Below are positions 18,460 through 27,557 of a DNA stretch of 64,000 bases, one piece after another. The stretch is taken from assembly GCF_038630985.1 (NCBI RefSeq), contig NZ_CP152049.1, forward strand, positions 5,042,501-5,106,500. Reading direction: 5' to 3'. Both the position numbers and the translations under genes were made by a program. The notes beneath the pieces were generated by a model that was not told where the DNA came from, made no database searches, and worked only from the letters and a program-made list of their open reading frames with translations. Numbering within the stretch: position 1 is the first letter of the stretch; every line of letters starts with the position of its first letter. The stretch comes from Paenibacillus sp. FSL H8-0548 (lineage in GTDB: Bacteria; Bacillota; Bacilli; Paenibacillales; Paenibacillaceae).

Positions 18460-21400
18460 TCAGTTTCCGATGATCCTTCTGGCCACGAAGGTTAGGTCGA
18501 AGATGTCAATTGCACCACTGCTGTCAATGTCAGCGATCTTAATCGCAGCCCAGTCATTGCCCGCAGAGCTCTCTCCAAAATGGTATGCCACATAACCCAG
18601 ATCGGCGATGGTGATCCGTCCGTCTGATCCGGTCACATCACCGGTATTTGCAGTAATGACCATGCTCTCGAACGAGACCATAGCCTGATTCAGTTGCACG
18701 ACCACCTGATCCAGTTCGGCATTCGTTGCATCCGTATCATCTAGTACGACTTGAACTTCTATCAGAGCTGTATTCAACGCAGCCTTTGCTCCCAGCACAT
18801 ACTGACCGTTGGCATAGCCTTCTATTGCGCTATCATACAAACTTTGCGCGGCTTGCACGGCTGCCTGCAGCGCTGCCCGATCGATCTTCTCCACAACTGT
18901 TACCGACTTCTGCACAAGCACGTTCTGTTGCTCATTCCCATTGCCGTCTGCCAGTACCGCTTGGTTGATGACAAATATCGAATCAGTTGAAGCGACTTTC
19001 GCCTGGAAGGTCAGATTCAGCACAGGCACATCGCCGTTCAATGCATTCCCGGAACCGGTTGTCGCTAGGATGTACCTTACCGTTCCAGGAGTGCTGCTGT
19101 ATGTGCTCGCAATTACTGTGTTAGATTCCAACGATACTGCGTCAATCAAATCAAACACTTGGCTATCATAAGAAAGCGTGACATCCTGCGCTGACACATC
19201 TGTCGCGCCGATCAGTCCATAGGTGAGCGTGTAGGTGTCCCCCACATCTGCCCAGTCATCACCTGTCAATGCAACAGCCATAATATTTAGCGCTTCAGAA
19301 TTACTTAATGTCATGGAACCAGCACCGACAATAACACCGAAATAACCTGGCTCAGTCAAAGCATTGCTCGCGGTGTCCAGATAATTGACAACCGTTATAC
19401 CGTCTACAATTAATTTGATCCTTACATGTTCACCTTCGTTTATCGCTCCAACTTGAATGTGATGTGTTTCCCTAAACTGCACCATGGTGTTCAGAATCGC
19501 ATCACCGCCTAGACTTGGAGATCCCGCGATATTCCCATAAATAACGGTTCGTACACCATTATTAAAACGCTGAACCTCAAGAACGCTCTTCCTAAAGGAA
19601 ATGACATAACCTGAATTCCCTGCATTCACAGGCCTGATCGTGTCAGTTGGACTACGAAGTGTTATAGAAGGCCAATCACTATCTGTCGTATCAATGTTCA
19701 TATTGAAATCTAATATTTCATTCGAAAATTTATTCTGATACACAGCATAACCCGATGGTGTTATAAGCTTAATACTATCCGGTGTGATTGTTTTTGTTCC
19801 GGAACCACTTACATACCAATACGGATAGTCCAAAGCCACATCTCCACTTGGTGCATCAATAATCTCAATTTCGAATATCGCAGTTTTACTTATTCCAGCA
19901 TAAGTTCCTGACACTGAAATTTCAGCTATACCCGCACCAACTCCGGTCATACTGCCGCTTTCATCTATCGTGACTGCAGATGAGTTCGATGTATAGGTGA
20001 GCGATACAATCGGAACAGTTCCACCGATTGCCGTTACACCTACAGCAGTTAGCTGCTGAGATTCCCCGACCTTCAATTTAGAATAAGGAGCGTTTAACTC
20101 TATGAGAGCTAATTCATCATCAACATAGATGAAGGTTTTGGCAACCTTTGTAATCCCATTAGAAGTTACTTCGGCTGTAATCTCTGTTACGCCAAAGCTT
20201 AAAGCGGAGACCAAACCATTCTCATCTACTGTTGCGACTTGTGTATCACTGCTACCATATACAATCTGAGCTTGTGTTAAATCCGCATAGACGCCTCTTA
20301 TTGTCTTACCTTCCACATATAATTGAACCGTATAACCGCTTTCAACATTCGAATCTTCGCTAGAAAATTGCACTTCGCTCAGATCGTAGAAATCCTGTCT
20401 AAGATGAGCGTAACCGCTCTCCAGACCCGCATTTGCTATCAACTGCCTTGCCTCTAATGGCCAGTTAGCATCAGGGTAAACCTGAGGCTCAGAAATTTGG
20501 ATGTTCGGTTGATTTAGCTCTGGTCTGAACAATAGATCTCCACCTGTAATATAGCTATTGTTAATAGAAATATTCTCATTTGCTGAATTGGCGATATTCA
20601 CATGTGCCCAGATCGGTGTATTCTCCATAACGTTATCTTCAACTACCCAGTTGGAGCTTCCCATATCAAAATAAAGCGCACCATATTTCGGTTCTCCCTG
20701 ATTTCGAATAAAATTCCCGGATATCACGTTAGGATGGGTAGTCGTGCCATTCGTGGCACCTATCGCGTAGATCGCCCCTCCATCGGTCATATCATGCATG
20801 AAGGTATCGATATAATTATTCTGGATTCGGTTAGATTGCGTGACAGGATGAACTTCACCCCACCCGTAACCAAAATGAATCGCACTATAGGGAACATTGT
20901 AAATTTCATTATTGCTAATATCCATTTCAATCGGATATGCAGCTGAAATCGCTGTTCCCGATTGATATTCCTGAGCAATGTCATGAATAACATTATTCAG
21001 AATATCGTTGTTATATAGCAAATATCCTAAGTTGTCCGGATTGATGTTGTTTTTGTTCTCCTCCCCACGCCAAGACGGATCGCCTACGCTAATCGCATTT
21101 CCAGATATATCATGGAACTGATTGCCACGAATCAAATTATTTTGACTGCCTTTAACAACTTTAATCCCTGTAATCCCCATCTTCGAAAAGTCATTGCGTT
21201 CGAACAGGATCAATCTTGCATATTCTAACGTTATTGCCGCATCGGGTAACAGATCGTTATAGTCAGGTGATAATCCCCATTCCCGAATATGATTATTCTG
21301 TGTATCGGAATGCCCATTCACTCCATTAGGTCTTAACCAACCCGTATATTCAAACTTAATATCCCGAAATTGAATATGGTGTATAGGGTTATTCACCGAG

Positions 21401-24400
21401 CTCCCTTGTAGCTTAAGCAGTTCATCTACAACTGGAACGACTACGTTTGCAGTCGACATATCTTCTCCTGCTGTTGGCTTGTAGTACAAATATCCCGTGG
21501 AGCGGTTTAGATACCATTCCCCTTCACTATCTAACAATTCATATGCATTCTCAATATAACTGGGCAGAACAGCTGAAGTTCCGCCTTTATGTGTGACATA
21601 GTAGCTCCCCGGCTTCTTCATGTAAATATTCAAGCGATCATTGGCAACGTTGACCTGATCAATTCCTAAACGTGAAACCGTGAATATGTTCTTATAAACA
21701 AATTCCACATCTTGAATGTTGCCCCAGCTTGCCATAGACAAATCCGTTGTTGTATGAGCAGGGTTCCCATTCGAATAGGAATCTATATTGTAGGTTCCAC
21801 TCGCAAGTCCTCCAGTACTTCTTGCCCGGATAGCTCTTGTACCATTAACATATAGCTGTCTTGTCTCCACTTCAGTCCCTATATAGGCTTTATAGATATT
21901 CTTATCAGCATCGTGTATGGACCAGTCATTAATCTGCATTCCCCCGCTGATCACAGATGTTTCATCCTCATAGGATTTATAGATAATGTTAAAACCGTTT
22001 GTTCCTGAATCTCTATCATCAAAAACTAACGAGCTCGTCCTAAGCGGAAAGCTCGATGCGGGAGCCGTACTGTCCAATTTATTAATTAATGGAATATTAG
22101 ATACCGTTACGCTCTGCGGTTTATATGTCCCCTCGCGCAGATTAACAACAATATCACCCGACATATTGCTATTTATTGTACGAACATAATCCCTAGCCTT
22201 CTCAAGGCTAGCGAATGGAGCGGTAAGTGTGCCTGGGTTATTGTCATTGCCGTTCGTAGGATCAACATAGAGCTCCACTTCCGCATTAATTTCCATTCGA
22301 ATCGCTTCGACCGTTGGTGTGTACACATTACCAGCTTTAATCAGGTCCAATTCTGCCGTGGTGAGCGTAGATATCTTAACATCATCGATTTCGTTTCCTG
22401 GATCATCATTCTTGAAAATCCATTTTAGCTTAGCGATGTCGTTGCTAGTGCTGTAGAGTGGATATAATGCCACCGGATCCTGCGAATCCCCCATCCAAGC
22501 TCCGTACTGGGCATTAGCCAAATCAAATACAATACTCATGGAAAACCATTGATCTTTCTGGATACCGATTGAATTGGGTATCCTATAAATCGTATTGCTG
22601 TTTGTATATTTCAGTAAGGCACCTTTATCTTGAACAAAAGTAATTTCGCCAAGCTGAACATTACTACTATTGTAAAATCTGATTACCTTGCTTATTCCGG
22701 AAGCAGTTCCATAGTTCGGATCCGTGAATTTCATTTTGAATTGCATAAGTACATTTCCGCTTAGGGGTGTAAAGGTTCGATTGTATTCACCGAACACGGT
22801 AGCGCTGTCGTTAATGATCAGTAACGATTTATCGATATCTGTTACTGGAACAACTTGCATGGTTCCTGCATTCTTACTCCAACCAATTAAATCTTGATTT
22901 CCTGCTAAATCGTTGAAGGTATCGTTGATCACTAAATTTTCAGGCTCTGGCTCTGGCTCCTCTGGCCCAACAATGATTGAACTTGTTGTCATAATCTCTG
23001 AACTTACAATACTTCCTATGGAATCGATGAGATTATAATAATAGGCCTTCGTATTTGCTGGCAAATGAGTCGTTATCATCTTTTCTGTATGGTTAATGCT
23101 TACCGAAGTCTGTTCCCATGTGCGACCAACACCTATATCTGTTGTGTAAATCAGCATTGCAGCATTTAAATCTTCTGGTGAGCTGTAATTAACCCAGGCA
23201 TGTTCATCGACCAGACCTTGATCAACAACCTTTGGACGTGCTGCACCATCTTTGAAATGCATGTCGGCGTACGCTACGAAATCCGGAGCATTCCAGTTTT
23301 CGCGATTGCCATGCACACTATCGGTTATGAGTCTTAATGAAACCTCTCCTTGAACAAGCTGATAGCTTTTCTGCCAGATTTCCACCGGATAGAATCCGTC
23401 ATTTGTTCCATTAGCATACAGCATAGGCATTTGCGCATGATCCAAATAGCTGCTTGGATCAAAATAATCAATCCAAAGCTGCCTTTGCCTAGCAGTAAGC
23501 TTCGTGTCGAGGATACTCTTCCAGGCACTATCCTCATAAATAAATCCACTACCGTACACGGGCATGGCTAAATTTAAGCGCGGGTCCAATCCGGCAACCA
23601 TATTCGTAAAGTAGCCACCCCAAGAGATCCCCATCACTCCAATTTTATCGGGATTTACCTCCGGCTGATTGTACAAGAAGGAAACAGCCCTGATTGCAGC
23701 CGTGGTAGCATGATATGACCACATTTCCTTCAGATTTTCGTTTGAGATCTTCGTAAATCGGTCAACTTCTGAAGTCGTAGGACCTCCTACTCCTTCGCTA
23801 GCGCTACCGTTCATGTCAATAGCAATAGCTGCATATCCTTTCGCTGTCCATTGTTCAACCCATTCTTGATAAGCATAACCCCCGCCTCCATGAAGCAATA
23901 GCATAGCTGGAACTTTTTGCGTAGCCGAAGCGCTTTTTGGGTATCCATAAATAGCGAATATTTTTGTATCTGCCCCCATGTAAGGTTCATTTTTGTACAG
24001 TAAGGATTTTACGGTGTAATTAGCCGTATCCTTAATTGTTGTAACCGATTCAACTTCAGGAGCCTGGGTCAATTGATCCATATTCCATAGATTTATAGGT
24101 TCCTGTGGCGGTTCTTCAACCCCGGATTTAATCAGGTCCAATTCTGCCGTAGTTAACGTAGATATCTTAACATCATCAATTTCAGTTTCTGTATCTTCAT
24201 TCCTAAAAATATATTTGAGTTTTTTGATGTCACTGCTAATATTGTAAAGTGGATATAATGTCACTGGATCTTGCGTATCTCCCATCCAAGCGCCATACTG
24301 GGCATTCGCCAAATCAAATACAATATTTATGGAAAACCATTGATCCTTCTGGATACCGATCGAATTGGGTATCTTATAAATCGTATTGCTGTTTGTATAT

Positions 24401-24852
24401 TTCAGTAAGGCACCTTGGTTTTGAACAAAAGTAATTTCGCCAAGCTGAACATTACTACTATTGTAAAATCTGATTACCTTGCTTATTCCGGATGCAGTTC
24501 CATAGTTCGGATCCGTGAATTTCATTTTGAATTGCATAAGTACATTTCCACTCAGGGGTGTAAAGGTTCGATCATATTCGGCAAATACGGTAGTACTATT
24601 GTTTAAAATCTGCAGCGACTTTTCGGTTGCATAGGTGCTGTCTGTGACTGAAACGACTTGCATGGTTCCCGCATTCTTACTCCAACCGACTAAGTCCTGA
24701 TTGCCTGCTTGATCGTTGAAGGTATCATTGACCATGATATCTGCAGCATGAGTTACAGATGCATAGCTACCAGTAAATAGTAATTGAAAGACTAATACAA
24801 AACATATGATGAGGCTTAGTTTCCTTGGAAATTTCCAATTCAAAGAAATCAC
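18460..24852 (-). CDS. Secreted multidomain esterase / beta-helix protein with cohesin-like and dockerin modules
   Basis: 2130 residues with a signal peptide (about 1-37). In order: a lectin-like jellyroll (40-245); an alpha/beta hydrolase (255-600) with nucleophile Ser410 in GISWGGY, Asp in NGTNDGFYP and His in DSVHGN; a second lectin-like domain nearly identical to the first (637-840); a right-handed beta-helix (855-1440) paralogous to the 703-residue neighbour; two Ig-like BIG2 repeats (1490-1660); a third, diverged lectin-like domain (1670-1855); a cohesin-like domain (1860-1985); a FIVAR-like helical segment (1988-2060); and a type I dockerin (2068-2130) with DVTGSDGRITIAD and DIDSSGAIDIFD calcium loops. 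It probably deacylates and cleaves a polysaccharide at the cell surface. Start is GTG 24852 or TTG 24843 (GGGTGA upstream favours the latter). Domain limits are approximate. Confidence 0.85.
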   Translation of the reverse strand: MISLNWKFPRKLSLIICFVLVFQLLFTGSYASVTHAADIMVNDTFNDQAGNQDLVGWSKNAGTMQVVSVTDSTYATEKSLQILNNSTTVFAEYDRTFTPLSGNVLMQFKMKFTDPNYGTASGISKVIRFYNSSNVQLGEITFVQNQGALLKYTNSNTIYKIPNSIGIQKDQWFSINIVFDLANAQYGAWMGDTQDPVTLYPLYNISSDIKKLKYIFRNEDTETEIDDVKISTLTTAELDLIKSGVEEPPQEPINLWNMDQLTQAPEVESVTTIKDTANYTVKSLLYKNEPYMGADTKIFAIYGYPKSASATQKVPAMLLLHGGGGYAYQEWVEQWTAKGYAAIAIDMNGSASEGVGGPTTSEVDRFTKISNENLKEMWSYHATTAAIRAVSFLYNQPEVNPDKIGVMGISWGGYFTNMVAGLDPRLNLAMPVYGSGFIYEDSAWKSILDTKLTARQRQLWIDYFDPSSYLDHAQMPMLYANGTNDGFYPVEIWQKSYQLVQGEVSLRLITDSVHGNRENWNAPDFVAYADMHFKDGAARPKVVDQGLVDEHAWVNYSSPEDLNAAMLIYTTDIGVGRTWEQTSVSINHTEKMITTHLPANTKAYYYNLIDSIGSIVSSEIMTTSSIIVGPEEPEPEPENLVINDTFNDLAGNQDLIGWSKNAGTMQVVPVTDIDKSLLIINDSATVFGEYNRTFTPLSGNVLMQFKMKFTDPNYGTASGISKVIRFYNSSNVQLGEITFVQDKGALLKYTNSNTIYRIPNSIGIQKDQWFSMSIVFDLANAQYGAWMGDSQDPVALYPLYSTSNDIAKLKWIFKNDDPGNEIDDVKISTLTTAELDLIKAGNVYTPTVEAIRMEINAEVELYVDPTNGNDNNPGTLTAPFASLEKARDYVRTINSNMSGDIVVNLREGTYKPQSVTVSNIPLINKLDSTAPASSFPLRTSSLVFDDRDSGTNGFNIIYKSYEDETSVISGGMQINDWSIHDADKNIYKAYIGTEVETRQLYVNGTRAIRARSTGGLASGTYNIDSYSNGNPAHTTTDLSMASWGNIQDVEFVYKNIFTVSRLGIDQVNVANDRLNIYMKKPGSYYVTHKGGTSAVLPSYIENAYELLDSEGEWYLNRSTGYLYYKPTAGEDMSTANVVVPVVDELLKLQGSSVNNPIHHIQFRDIKFEYTGWLRPNGVNGHSDTQNNHIREWGLSPDYNDLLPDAAITLEYARLILFERNDFSKMGITGIKVVKGSQNNLIRGNQFHDISGNAISVGDPSWRGEENKNNINPDNLGYLLYNNDILNNVIHDIAQEYQSGTAISAAYPIEMDISNNEIYNVPYSAIHFGYGWGEVHPVTQSNRIQNNYIDTFMHDMTDGGAIYAIGATNGTTTHPNVISGNFIRNQGEPKYGALYFDMGSSNWVVEDNVMENTPIWAHVNIANSANENISINNSYITGGDLLFRPELNQPNIQISEPQVYPDANWPLEARQLIANAGLESGYAHLRQDFYDLSEVQFSSEDSNVESGYTVQLYVEGKTIRGVYADLTQAQIVYGSSDTQVATVDENGLVSALSFGVTEITAEVTSNGITKVAKTFIYVDDELALIELNAPYSKLKVGESQQLTAVGVTAIGGTVPIVSLTYTSNSSAVTIDESGSMTGVGAGIAEISVSGTYAGISKTAIFEIEIIDAPSGDVALDYPYWYVSGSGTKTITPDSIKLITPSGYAVYQNKFSNEILDFNMNIDTTDSDWPSITLRSPTDTIRPVNAGNSGYVISFRKSVLEVQRFNNGVRTVIYGNIAGSPSLGGDAILNTMVQFRETHHIQVGAINEGEHVRIKLIVDGITVVNYLDTASNALTEPGYFGVIVGAGSMTLSNSEALNIMAVALTGDDWADVGDTYTLTYGLIGATDVSAQDVTLSYDSQVFDLIDAVSLESNTVIASTYSSTPGTVRYILATTGSGNALNGDVPVLNLTFQAKVASTDSIFVINQAVLADGNGNEQQNVLVQKSVTVVEKIDRAALQAAVQAAQSLYDSAIEGYANGQYVLGAKAALNTALIEVQVVLDDTDATNAELDQVVVQLNQAMVSFESMVITANTGDVTGSDGRITIADLGYVAYHFGESSAGNDWAAIKIADIDSSGAIDIFDLTFVARRIIGN
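22336..22931 (-). repeat. Internal duplication, copy 2 (lectin-like domain)
   Basis: About 600 bases closely matching 24127-24733, with long stretches identical at nucleotide level, encoding the second lectin-like domain of the 2130-residue protein. Copy 2 lacks about four codons near its 5' coding end. Confidence 0.85.
24127..24733 (-). repeat. Internal duplication, copy 1 (lectin-like domain)
   Basis: Partner of 22336-22931, encoding the first lectin-like domain just after the signal peptide. The nucleotide-level similarity, including third positions, implies recent duplication or ongoing gene conversion. Confidence 0.85.
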
Positions 24853-24898
24853 CCATTCCAGTTTTATTTTAACAAGAAAGTATTGAGTGCCAACACAA

Positions 24899-24913
24899 TT
24901 GTATCCGCTTTCA
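24899..24913 (-). promoter_or_regulatory. cre-like site upstream of the 2130-residue protein gene
   Basis: TTGTATCCGCTTTCA fits the CcpA box consensus WTGNAANCGNWNNCW with one mismatch. It lies about 47 bases upstream of the start. Catabolite repression would suit this gene, but a one-mismatch hit is weak. Confidence 0.3.
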
Positions 24914-25002
24914 TTTCTTGTTCAACATATCCATGTCATTTTCCCCTACATCTATCAAGAGTGAGCCTATTCGGAAGAGTTGCTGTTGAATAACGCGTTG
25001 TA

Positions 25003-25040
25003 CGAATAGCTCCCACTAAAATACAGGGGGAGCTTATTCG
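25003..25040 (-). terminator. Terminator after the solute-binding protein gene
   Basis: Stem CGAATAGCTCCC / GGGAGCTTATTCG with one bulged base and a 13-base loop, 19 bases after the stop. It closes the permease-permease-binding protein operon and separates it from the large dockerin gene. Confidence 0.65.
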
Positions 25041-25058
25041 TTTGTTATGAGTAATAGC

Positions 25059-26603
25059 TTACCTCGTAGCTAACCAAGCATCTAATTGTTTTTGCTTCTC
25101 TGCTATGATGATTTCTGCTCCCGCTAACTTTAGTTTCTCAATGAACTCTGGCATATACTTTTCAGGATCAACTGAACCTGTCCATAGTGAAGGTGCAAAC
25201 TCATCTACAACGGACTTAGATTGAGCAATCTCTGCTTTCACGGGTTCTTGGTCAAAGATGAAACCGAGTATTCTAGAAGCTTTAGCCGAGCTATTAAGTG
25301 CAATCGTCTGCTCCCACACATCATCCGGTTGTCCTGGAAGTAAGTAAGCATTGAACTGGTTCCCGAATGCCCATGCTTTGTTAGGGTAATATCCAGCATT
25401 CGCAATTAATTCGATCTTCTTGTCTCCAACCTTCTTGTAGTGCTTATCCTCGATGCCAAAGGTCATCAAGTTGTACAATTCAACATCGGTATTCATGAGC
25501 TCGATCATCATCATTGCACGCTCAGGATTTTTCGAATTACGATTAACCGCTTGCAGGGTAGCCGCAATATTTCCTGTCGTCACGTATGGCGTGTCAAGCG
25601 GCTGGAATAGATATTCCACAGGAACAAGTGAGAGCGACGCAGCTTCGTCTCCCGGTGCCTTATTTGAATAGCTTGACATGACATTACCCGTTTTTAATAA
25701 TGGCTGGATTTCTGTTAATGTACCTGCATCACGTGGAATATATCCTTTGTTGTACCAATCTCTCATTAAGTTAATATGCTCAAGAAACTGTGGAGATTCA
25801 AATTGATTAAACACTTTATGGTCAGTTCCATCAATACTTATTACGCCCGGTGTATCAAATCCTCCAATTTGCTCTAACCCATAATGGGTCAAAGCATCGT
25901 TGAACATACCGAGTTTATAATTTAGAACTGGTACTGCGCTTGCCGGTTCATTCTCCTTGATTGCTGCAAGGAAGGGTTCAAGATCTGCCATTTTAGTCAT
26001 TTTGGTAATATCAAAATTATATTTTTCTGCCATTAACTTTTGGACCTTAAAACCATTATTTCTAGCTACGATCTGATAGTTCGGAACTGCGTAAATATCA
26101 CCCTTAACGGTAACCGCTCCCCAGAAAGCTTCAGGAATGGTTGCATACGTGCCTGGGGCATACTCTTTTACTAAATCTGTAATCGGCAAGAATGCGCCCT
26201 TGGATTGACTACCGTAGAAATCTCCAATACCAGAACCAATCATAACGACATCATAATTCTCATTGGCAGCAATCATTGTTCTTACTTTGTCATTGTATGA
26301 ACCTGGATCGATGAACTTAATGTCCACCTCTGCATTGATTTTCTCTTTGAATACTTTATTCATCTCTGCAATAACTAACTTCGTATCTGCTTCTTCAGCA
26401 GCACGCATAATCCATGTGAGATTGACGAAAGGCAGCTCCTCTTTCACTTCTGCATCTCCTTCTGCTGTCCCCGTAGGTGAAGCAGCTGGAGATGCAGTTT
26501 CTTTCGCGACTTCATTGTTGTTACCGCATGCAGCTAGAGCTAATGACAAAAGCATGATGACAGCTAGCAGCAATAAAGCACCTTTTCTTGTAACCTTTTT
26601 CAT
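25059..26603 (-). CDS. Sugar ABC importer, solute-binding lipoprotein
   Basis: 514 residues. The lipoprotein signal ends in LALAAC with the lipidated Cys26, followed by a Pro/Ala/Thr spacer, then an extracellular solute-binding protein family 1 fold (DVVMIGSGIGDFYGSQ, VPNYQIVARNNGFKV). It resembles the LplA/YtcQ group of oligosaccharide binders found with YteP/YtcP-type permeases. It is the last gene of a three-gene operon; the permease genes precede it. The ATG at 26603 is chosen because AGGAGGG stands five bases upstream; the longer frame's ATG lies in that site. It should capture oligosaccharides released by the surface enzymes encoded downstream (inference). Confidence 0.9.
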   Translation of the reverse strand: MKKVTRKGALLLLAVIMLLSLALAACGNNNEVAKETASPAASPTGTAEGDAEVKEELPFVNLTWIMRAAEEADTKLVIAEMNKVFKEKINAEVDIKFIDPGSYNDKVRTMIAANENYDVVMIGSGIGDFYGSQSKGAFLPITDLVKEYAPGTYATIPEAFWGAVTVKGDIYAVPNYQIVARNNGFKVQKLMAEKYNFDITKMTKMADLEPFLAAIKENEPASAVPVLNYKLGMFNDALTHYGLEQIGGFDTPGVISIDGTDHKVFNQFESPQFLEHINLMRDWYNKGYIPRDAGTLTEIQPLLKTGNVMSSYSNKAPGDEAASLSLVPVEYLFQPLDTPYVTTGNIAATLQAVNRNSKNPERAMMMIELMNTDVELYNLMTFGIEDKHYKKVGDKKIELIANAGYYPNKAWAFGNQFNAYLLPGQPDDVWEQTIALNSSAKASRILGFIFDQEPVKAEIAQSKSVVDEFAPSLWTGSVDPEKYMPEFIEKLKLAGAEIIIAEKQKQLDAWLATR

Positions 26604-26663
26604 TTTGACCCTCCTCATATTTATCTTACTTATTTACTATCCCACAGGGAGAATAGCCCGACT

Positions 26664-27542
26664 TTAGCCCTTCAATGCTCCTACTGTTAATCCCTTAATG
26701 AAGTACTTCTGAAAGAAGAGGAATATAAACAGCATAGGACCAGCTGCGATAATGGCCATCGCCATTCGTGCCGACTCCGAAGGGAAATTCACAACCTCCA
26801 CGATCCCTAGCTGTCCAGCAGATCTCGCTAACTCTTGGATATTGGACATGATTTTGTGCATCAACAGCTGTAGTGGATATAGGTCGCGATTTTCGATAAA
26901 GAGCAAGCTTAACCACCAATCATTCCAATATCTCAGAACAGCTAATAATCCGACTGTGGCCAATGCCGGTTTAGATATTGGCAATATGATCTGAAGTAAT
27001 AAGCGATATTCGCTACAGCCTTCCACTCGTGCTGCTTCAATAATTTCAGTTGGAATAGCTGCAAAAAAAGTTCTTAATAGAATTAAAAACCAAGGGATTA
27101 CCGCATACGGCAGAATGAGCACCCAGAGGGTATCCTTCAAGTGATAATAATTGGATATTACGATGTACCAAGGAACAAGCCCGCCATTAAACAGCATCGT
27201 GAAGAATACATAAAACATGACAGGACGTTGAAATTTAAATTCTCTCCTGGACAGGGGGTAGGCAATTAAACAAAGCACAGCCAAGGAGAATAAGGTACCA
27301 AATATCGTAATAAATATGGATACTGCATAAGCCTTCATTATGACCATGGTGTCACTTAAAATATAGGAATAGGCCTCCCAGCTAAACTCCTTGGGGAATA
27401 AGGTATACCCGTGCTTATAGATACTGTCAATATCCGAGAATGAAATGGAAATAACCAATATTAACGGTAGAATACATGCTACTGAGACAATGGTCAGTAA
27501 TAGAATCGGAATCGCTGAGCTTATCCGTGATATCCATGTCAT
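26664..27542 (-). CDS. Sugar ABC importer permease (YtcP/LplC-like)
   Basis: 292 residues with six predicted membrane helices. The EAA loop that docks the ATPase is EAARVEGCSEYRLLLQIILP at about residues 178-197. It ends in FIKGLTVGALKG, typical of the MalG-like carbohydrate-uptake permeases. It follows the first permease gene by 15 bases and precedes the binding-protein gene. AAGGAG lies eight bases upstream of the ATG. No ATPase gene is present, so a shared MsmX-type ATPase is expected (known for this class in B. subtilis). Confidence 0.92.
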   Translation of the reverse strand: MTWISRISSAIPILLLTIVSVACILPLILVISISFSDIDSIYKHGYTLFPKEFSWEAYSYILSDTMVIMKAYAVSIFITIFGTLFSLAVLCLIAYPLSRREFKFQRPVMFYVFFTMLFNGGLVPWYIVISNYYHLKDTLWVLILPYAVIPWFLILLRTFFAAIPTEIIEAARVEGCSEYRLLLQIILPISKPALATVGLLAVLRYWNDWWLSLLFIENRDLYPLQLLMHKIMSNIQELARSAGQLGIVEVVNFPSESARMAMAIIAAGPMLFIFLFFQKYFIKGLTVGALKG

Positions 27543-27557
27543 CTTAAGTTCTCCTTT

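Noticed and set aside
20602..20946. Plus-strand open frame of 114 codons within the 2130-residue protein gene
   Set aside because: Fully antisense to the beta-helix coding region; no ribosome site.
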